Shown: positions 59,481 through 64,000 of the stretch, piece after piece | How positions within the stretch are numbered: the stretch's first letter is position 1 | Layout of the letters: every line of letters begins with the position of its first letter | Translations under genes and position numbers: made by a program | Origin: Haematococcus lacustris | Lineage: Eukaryota; Chlorophyta; Chlorophyceae; Chlamydomonadales; Haematococcaceae | Assembly (NCBI GenBank): GCA_030144725.1 | Contig: JASKMD010000012.1 | Location: 9,154,928-9,218,927, forward strand | Direction: 5' to 3' | Length of the DNA stretch: 64,000 nucleotides | Notes under the pieces: generated by a model | The model's database searches: none | Told to the model about the DNA's origin: nothing | What the model saw: only the letters and a program-made list of their open reading frames with translations

Positions 59481-60820
59481 CAGTGATTTGTTTTGCGTGA
59501 TACGTAACGGTCGGAACCAAAAGCTTATTTTCCAGGCCTGGGTTTCGTTACCAAACGTACCCTTGCGTTGGCTGGCCTCGGCTGCTTCGTCACCGAAAAT
59601 GTCTTTTTGTGTAAAATATAACTACCGTACTCTCTCTTTCGATTCGCGTCCGCGAATTGTTTTTTTAGCCTCGCGAAGTCGCGAACGAGTAAACAATGTG
59701 ATTTTTTACAAAACCGCGAAGTGATCAAACAATTATCTGACTTGCGTACCCAGCCGCGACCCAGCCGCGTCAAGAACAAGCCTAAGCCAGCCCCAACAGG
59801 ACAAGCCACGCCCACTCCCACAGGAAAGGAAAGAGAAAGAAAGAACTACTCCGGTTTAATACCAGCGTGCATTAAGGGAGGACTCCGGCATGGGGCGCCG
59901 ACACTATCCCACCAGAGAAACTTATTCGTCGTAGTGGAGTCGAACCCACGACCTCTTAGTTGTAGGAATCACCCTTAACCAACTGAGCCACTTCACCGCA
60001 CGACGGGGCGCCCACTCCCACACACAAGCAGGCACGGTTGGTGTACAACACCAGCAGCAGCGCCAACAGCAGCAGCGCTAACACAAGCAGCGCCGGCAAC
60101 AGCAGCGGCGACGACGGCAGCAACGATGATGGAAGTGCCAGCAGCGAGGGGTGGGTAGGTAGCAAGTTAGCAGCCGGGGTGGCTGGCTGCAAGAAGTCAG
60201 CTGTTGGGGTGGTTTGCAAGGCCAGGGCAGCAGCCGGGGTGGCTGGCCGCACCAGGTCAGCATCTGGGGTGGCTGGCCAAACCGGGGCAGCAGCTCGGGT
60301 GGCTGGCCGCACCAAGTCAGCTACTGGGGTATTTGCCTTGGCCAAAGCTGCAGCATGGGTGACTGCAAGGGCACGCAAGTTTGAGTGTTCAGAGGAAGAT
60401 GCATAGATATGCCGGCACTGCAAGCAGCCACAGGAGCACCATGACTTCATTGGGGAGGTTCAGTGCCCTATCTAGTGCACAGTCAAGACTTGGTAACTTG
60501 GTGCACGGTGACACTACCCTTGCATAATGGCTTTAACTTGGTGACCGGGAAGCTTGACATGGTGACCTGTGCAAGAAGTGTTTAAACCATGGCGGATTGA
60601 CATGTTATGCAAGGTATGGCTGTCTAGAATATTTATAAGCACATCCACATCGTCAAAACTGTGTTTTGCTGCTAACTTGGCATCGGGAAAAAGTAAACGT
60701 TTTTTTTTTTGGGTCGGGAAAGAGTATTTAATTTTAGTTTTCGGGGCCTCGCGAATCGAAATAGATAGTACGGTATGTAGAATTTATATAAAATGATTTT
60801 TGGCACATGAAAATGCTGCG
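59481..60820. mobile_element. Inserted DNA with imperfect inverted repeats
   Basis: 59596-59660 (GAAAATGTCTTTTTGTG ... TACCGTACTCTCTCTTTCGA) is the inverse of 60730-60800 (TCGAAATAGATAGTACGGTA ... CACATGAAAATG). The insert contains a SINE (copy C) and a 30-bp tandem repeat at about 60165-60350 (GGGGTGGCTGGCCGCACC). No transposase was found. The exact ends and a target duplication could not be set. Confidence 0.5.
59823..60008 (-). mobile_element. tRNA-derived SINE (copy C)
   Basis: Minus strand: AGTGGCTCAGTTGGTTAAGG (A box), GGGTTCGACTCC (B box), a body with CTCTGGTGGGATAGTG, the shared 3' end CTCCCTTAATGCACGC...CCGGAGTAGTTC, then a CTTTCTTTC tail. It is flanked by a 14-bp duplication CGCCCACTCCCACA at 59809-59822 and 60009-60022. 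The tRNA-like part keeps both polymerase III boxes. Confidence 0.85.
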
Positions 60821-60970
60821 ATACTTGCGATGCTCACTCTCCTCTTCGCTTGCAGGCTCAAGAAGTCAGTGTCCCTGGCCGGGGCAAAGGCCCTGGTGGG
60901 CACTCAGGAGCCCCAGCGCAGATTTGGGGTGAGGGGGCTGGGTGGTGGGCACCACACCAGCATGGCTGAG

Positions 60971-61641
60971 CTGAAGTGGGCATGGAACATGGAAGCCTGC
61001 CAGCAGCTACTGCTGGCAGCAGTAGCCTTTACAATGATGAGCTCGCAGCCTGTGTTTCGATCACAACTCGTGCTTATTTTGGTGTGGCATGCGGGCTGTA
61101 GGGATCAAAAGGCACATCCATTTGTAACGCTACTTCACCCTGATTACTGTCCATAGCTATAACGATGCAAGCCGCGCACTTGCGCATTGGTAAACGAGGC
61201 CTGCCATGGCAAGCAAGAACAGTTGGACGAAGCAGACTCCAGCTTGTTGCATGCAACGCAATCCAGAAACGCCAGCGGCGCCCAGAAAACCCAATTGTAA
61301 TAAGCGTGGTTTCAGCGGCGACAGAGGTCCTGAGAGCCGTGGGGGTTGGTGCAAAGGAATACGAGGTAGGCTGGGGTTGTATCGTGGCTTGCATATGGTG
61401 CAGCCCCCTTGTCCCTCACTATGGCCTCCATTTGAGCCAGATCAGTAGTACCTACTAGCAGCCACTATCTGATCCGACTCAAACAGTGTTATTGGGCTGT
61501 ATGGAGTAAACTCAGTGCACGTGGCACATGAGCCCGCCTACCACCTACACTATTGCCTGATCCGAGGGCTATGATGTAGAGTTGGCATGACCTGCATGCA
61601 CTGATTGTAAGCTGATGACAGCTCAACAAAGGGGGCACACA
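60971..61641. other. Region without an assigned gene
   Basis: Both strands are open for about 100 aa around 61074-61458, but neither product resembles a family I know. It may belong to the element that left the fragments on either side. Confidence 0.4.
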
Positions 61642-61975
61642 TTACTGTGCCTCAGCAGGCTGCTGCTGCTGCTGCTGCTGGGCCTTTGGTGGCTTGTCTC
61701 GCAGCCGCTTGTAGCCCAGGCCAGGGTACTCCTTGCCCTTGGCTGGCAGAGCTCCCTGGTCTGGCCAGTAGCACAGCTCCAGTGGACGCCACCTGCTCTC
61801 CCCAATGCGCTGCATGTTGAGCGCTGCATTGCAGTCTCTGTCCAGCCACCTGCCTGGCTGTGGTACTGGCTTTGCCTTGGCAGCCTTGCCTTTGCCCTTG
61901 CCCTTAGTGGGCTCAGCTGCCACATATGGTGCAGCCACCCTGCTGTGGCCCCCTCGTTTCTGGTTTGCTGCATTG
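61642..61975 (-). pseudogene. C-terminal fragment with a TnpB/Fanzor-like RuvC-III motif (copy 2)
   Basis: Minus strand, one uninterrupted frame: [86 protein letters not shown], a Gln run, PAEAQ and a stop at 61642. [10 protein letters not shown] fits the DRDxNAAxN motif holding a catalytic aspartate in TnpB, Cas12 and Fanzor RuvC domains. The Lys/Gly-rich linker before it and the Gln run after it are shared with copy 1 at 24647-25055. RuvC-I, RuvC-II and the expected zinc-finger cysteines are not visible upstream (62000-62260), so it is a tail fragment, or the final exon of a gene whose other exons I cannot see. Confidence 0.5.
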
Positions 61976-62135
61976 TTGCAGCATCAGCAGTAAAGATGCC
62001 AACAGAATGAAACAGGCCAACCCGAAGCTGAACAAGGCCTGCACTATGACCGCTTGGCAGCATGGTAGACAACAGTACCCTTAGGCTTACCATGCTTCAA
62101 GGAGGTTAGCAGCTGGGGGGTGGGCCTTTCTGCAG

Positions 62136-63458
62136 GCCATGCAGCAGCAGGCGCCACCTGTCCAGCGCTTATCCCCTGGAGATACGGCAGGAGTGAAGGC
62201 ACGCATTGCAGCTGACTTTGAGCAAGGCTACATTGTGACCGGTAGGTGGCCCTGGAGCACATTCGTCAACCGCTGACAAAGCTGACAAAGTTTTTTTGCA
62301 ATAGGGAGCAACCAGCTCCATTTCATATGATCCTTTTTTGTATTGCTACACACATTTTTTAAACCTATAGTTATCACATATCATATGTATCAAGTGGGTA
62401 TCTTCATGCATCACGTAGAGTCACACATGTACAAATGGCAGCACCAACGCACCCTCTTACCCCCATGGGGAAGCCTGGTCTGCAGCCAATGGTTCCTGGG
62501 GCCTCCTAAGGTGATCTGTGAGCACACCCAAGCTGTGGTTAGTGGGAGCCTGGAGGTGGTGTGACCTGGAAGTGTGACATGCTGCGCCCCCTGGCGCCAT
62601 GGGCACGGGTCCTGCATTGCCCCCCTTCACCTCACTGTCTGGTCAAGGGGTCCTCCATCATGGCCCTGCGTGTTTGTGGACCTTGCTTCACAGCGCGCTG
62701 TATAATAGTCCTAAACCCCGCAAGGGAGAGGGCCGCCCAGCAGCCTGGCGATAGACAGCTCACGCTGGCGGAGTGAGCCATCATCATGCCGAGTACATTA
62801 GAGGGTCATGTAGGTGCCAGTTGCAGACACAATGCAACCACAAGGACGTCATCGCAGCAGCAGGCTAGGCGGATGTGTGGCAATCCCCAGTCTGTGAGAG
62901 CATCTCATAAGGCCTCTGACAAGCCCTCAACTGTGTCATGGAGATCATCTGCATCACATCACAGGCTTGATGTTGATGTTGCTGCGCCTCTTGTTCACTG
63001 TGTAGTGCCTCATGTGCCGCTGTCAAACATGGGCTGGCTCTCCAGCAAGCTGGCGTAGCCTGATTGGGCAACCCACTGTGCTTGCCACTGCTTGCGCTGC
63101 CACCGCCCCCCAGGCATCATTGACACCGCCATCTATGACCCTGACTGCTACTTCGCTGACCCCACCGTTGCTTTCTCAGGTCAGTTAGTTCCCCGGGCAA
63201 TTGGACCCTGGCCGGCGAACAGCAGCTGTTGATCTGCACAAAGGCTCCCACCCACCCCCCACTCCACTCCCCCAGCCCCTAGCCCTCGTAATCTTAGGAG
63301 CCCTTGGGCTAAGAGTGACCCATGTGGCCCCTCCTGCAGGCCTGGCTCTGTGGCAGCGCAACCTGCAGCTGCTGCTGCCCTTTCTGATCCAGCCCAGCGT
63401 GCGGCTGCTGCACATGAAGGAGGTGGAAACGCAGGAGGGCCTGCCTCCCCAGCTGCGG
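62136..63458 (+). CDS. DUF2358 family protein (three exons seen, 3' end incomplete)
   Basis: Exons 62136-62241 (MQQQAPPVQRL, GVKARIAADFEQGYIVT), 63114-63179 (GIIDTAIYDPDCYFADPTVA) and 63340-about 63458 (GLALWQRNLQLLLPFL, SVRLLHMKEVETQEGLPPQL); both joints are in phase. DFEQGYxVTG, IYDPDCYFADPTVxFxG and LALWQRNLQLLLPF are the conserved segments of this SnoaL-like family of plants, algae and cyanobacteria, usually plastid-located; its biochemical role is not established. The usual C-terminal part (LPWRPxI...GSTxY) is not seen before the window ends; either exon 3 splices at 63458 (CTGCGG|GTGCGC) or the frame runs to a stop at 63500 and the gene is cut short. N-terminal exons with a transit peptide probably lie upstream or were displaced by the fragment at 61642-61975. 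Confidence 0.75.
62242..63113. other. First visible intron of the DUF2358 gene (872 bp)
   Basis: Donor G|GTAGGTGG and acceptor CCCCCCAG. No inserted element recognised. Confidence 0.6.
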
Positions 63459-63500
63459 GTGCGCCTGAAGCAGCTTAGTGTGCAGCCTCAGCAGCCATAG

Positions 63501-64000
63501 CCACCATAGCAGCCATGGCAGCAGGCAGCTGGAGCAGACACACTGCCAGCAGCTCAGGGACAGGGCAACAGCGAGGCAGTCCTGAGCCTGGCGCCCTGCA
63601 CTGCTCCCTGCTGTGGACTTTGCAGGCGTGCACAACCTCCAGCCTCAGCCCACTGCCATCCTTCAGCTGCTCCTGCTGCTGCAACTGCTGCAACTGCTTG
63701 TGCTGCTGCTGCTGCTGCTGCCGCCATCCTTCTGCTGCCGCTGCTGCTGCCGCTGCTGCCGCTGCTGCCGCCGCTGCCGCCGCTGCCGCCGCTGCCGCCG
63801 CTGCCGCCGCTGCCGCCGCTGCCGCCGCTGCCGCCGCTGCCGCCGCTGCCGCCGCTGCCGCCGCTGCCGCCGCTGCCGCCGCTGCCGCCGCTGCTGCCGC
63901 TGCTGCTGCTGCTGCTGCTGGCTGCAATGGTGGTCACAGGGGTGGTTGCAGGGGTGGTTGCGGGGGGGTTTACTGTGGTGGTTGCAATGGCAGTAGTTGT
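63501..64000. repeat. CTG/CCG triplet and 9-bp repeat array
   Basis: 63732-63920 is built of GCTGCCGCC units flanked by CTG triplets. The minus-strand poly-Ala and Gly/Ser frames and the plus-strand Cys/Arg frames are repeat artefacts. GGTTGCAGGGGT and GTGGTTGCAATGG repeats follow to the end. Confidence 0.9.

Larger units (their letters stand above)
58906..60970 (+). pseudogene. Unknown protein family, better copy, interrupted (copy 2)
   Basis: Open from ATG 58906 (MAKKKRRTVPRLVPEDPDSD) to about 59480: HGRKCKIAHLIDHLPQELWD, AFLADAVQPRVEAISERA, LLFGLLVRGLF, LPGDGDNTRPSAAVAAVL and RYHFDTNMVD, about 190 aa. The copy at 25748-26332 continues VGEQLQTAFGNILTLLFAGR, and that continuation resumes here only at about 60820 (MLTLLFACRLKKSVSLAGAK, ALVGTQEPQRRFGVRGLG). 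The 1.3 kb between is inserted DNA, with about 30 bp of the gene lost. Mostly helical, acidic near the N-terminus, no family known to me. A green-algal repeat protein, possibly the front part of a transposon protein. Confidence 0.55.

Noticed and set aside
61074..61458. Protein-coding gene on either strand
   Set aside because: Both strands are open for about 100 aa but there is no domain, splice context or paralog in the window.
63475..63996. Poly-Ala, Gly/Ser and Cys/Arg proteins
   Set aside because: Translations of the GCTGCCGCC array in different frames.

Overview
The window looks like nuclear DNA of a chlorophycean green alga. Genes are split into many short exons with GTGAGT-type donors and TGCAG acceptors, a four-EF-hand calcium-dependent protein kinase is present, and microsatellites, minisatellites and nested transposons are very abundant. 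Several fragments resemble sequences I associate with Haematococcus, but that is recall, not a search, so the genus is only a guess.

Layout. 1-960 is a 43-bp minisatellite. 3354-25538 (minus) is one gene with 12 small exons for an extended short-chain dehydrogenase/reductase (cinnamoyl-CoA reductase / dihydroflavonol reductase-like, 407 aa in my model); every exon junction is in phase. Its introns hold a tRNA-type SINE, a hexamer array, a fold-back pair, a 462-bp duplication, a 485-bp AGCCC array, a 598-bp retroposon with target-site duplications, a complete 6,283-bp Ty3/gypsy chromovirus (16407-22689) and a fragment with a TnpB/Fanzor-like RuvC-III motif. 25.7-26.3 kb is a decayed copy of a protein family seen again at 58.9 kb.

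26.4-37.2 kb is almost entirely repeats: four arrays built on the palindrome CCAGTACTGG, and between them two oppositely oriented blocks of intron-like, polypyrimidine-rich modules (about 28.9-34.3 kb). 38.5-43.3 kb is a nested pair: a 455-bp hAT-type MITE (8-bp TSD) containing a 4.2-kb element with split direct repeats (A1...B1-A2-B2, as in PAT/Kangaroo/TOC1 retrotransposons) that encodes only Gag and a retropepsin. 43.4-45.1 kb is a TIR element. 46.4-49.5 kb is a triple nest: a PIF/Harbinger transposase gene split by a solo LTR, itself split by a hAT element with a damaged transposase gene.

50.4-57.9 kb carries two almost identical copies of a CDPK gene (3,327-bp duplicated segment, 12 exons, 514 aa each) with a SINE between them. 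58.9-61.0 kb is the second copy of the unknown family, interrupted by inserted DNA with its own SINE. 61.6-62.0 kb (minus) is a second TnpB/Fanzor-like C-terminal fragment. 62.1-63.5 kb (plus) holds exons of a DUF2358-family protein, probably continuing to or past the window edge.

The host genes seen (SDR reductase, two CDPKs, DUF2358 protein) show no evident common pathway. What unites the window is successive mobile-element insertion, much of it datable in relative order from intact target-site duplications.
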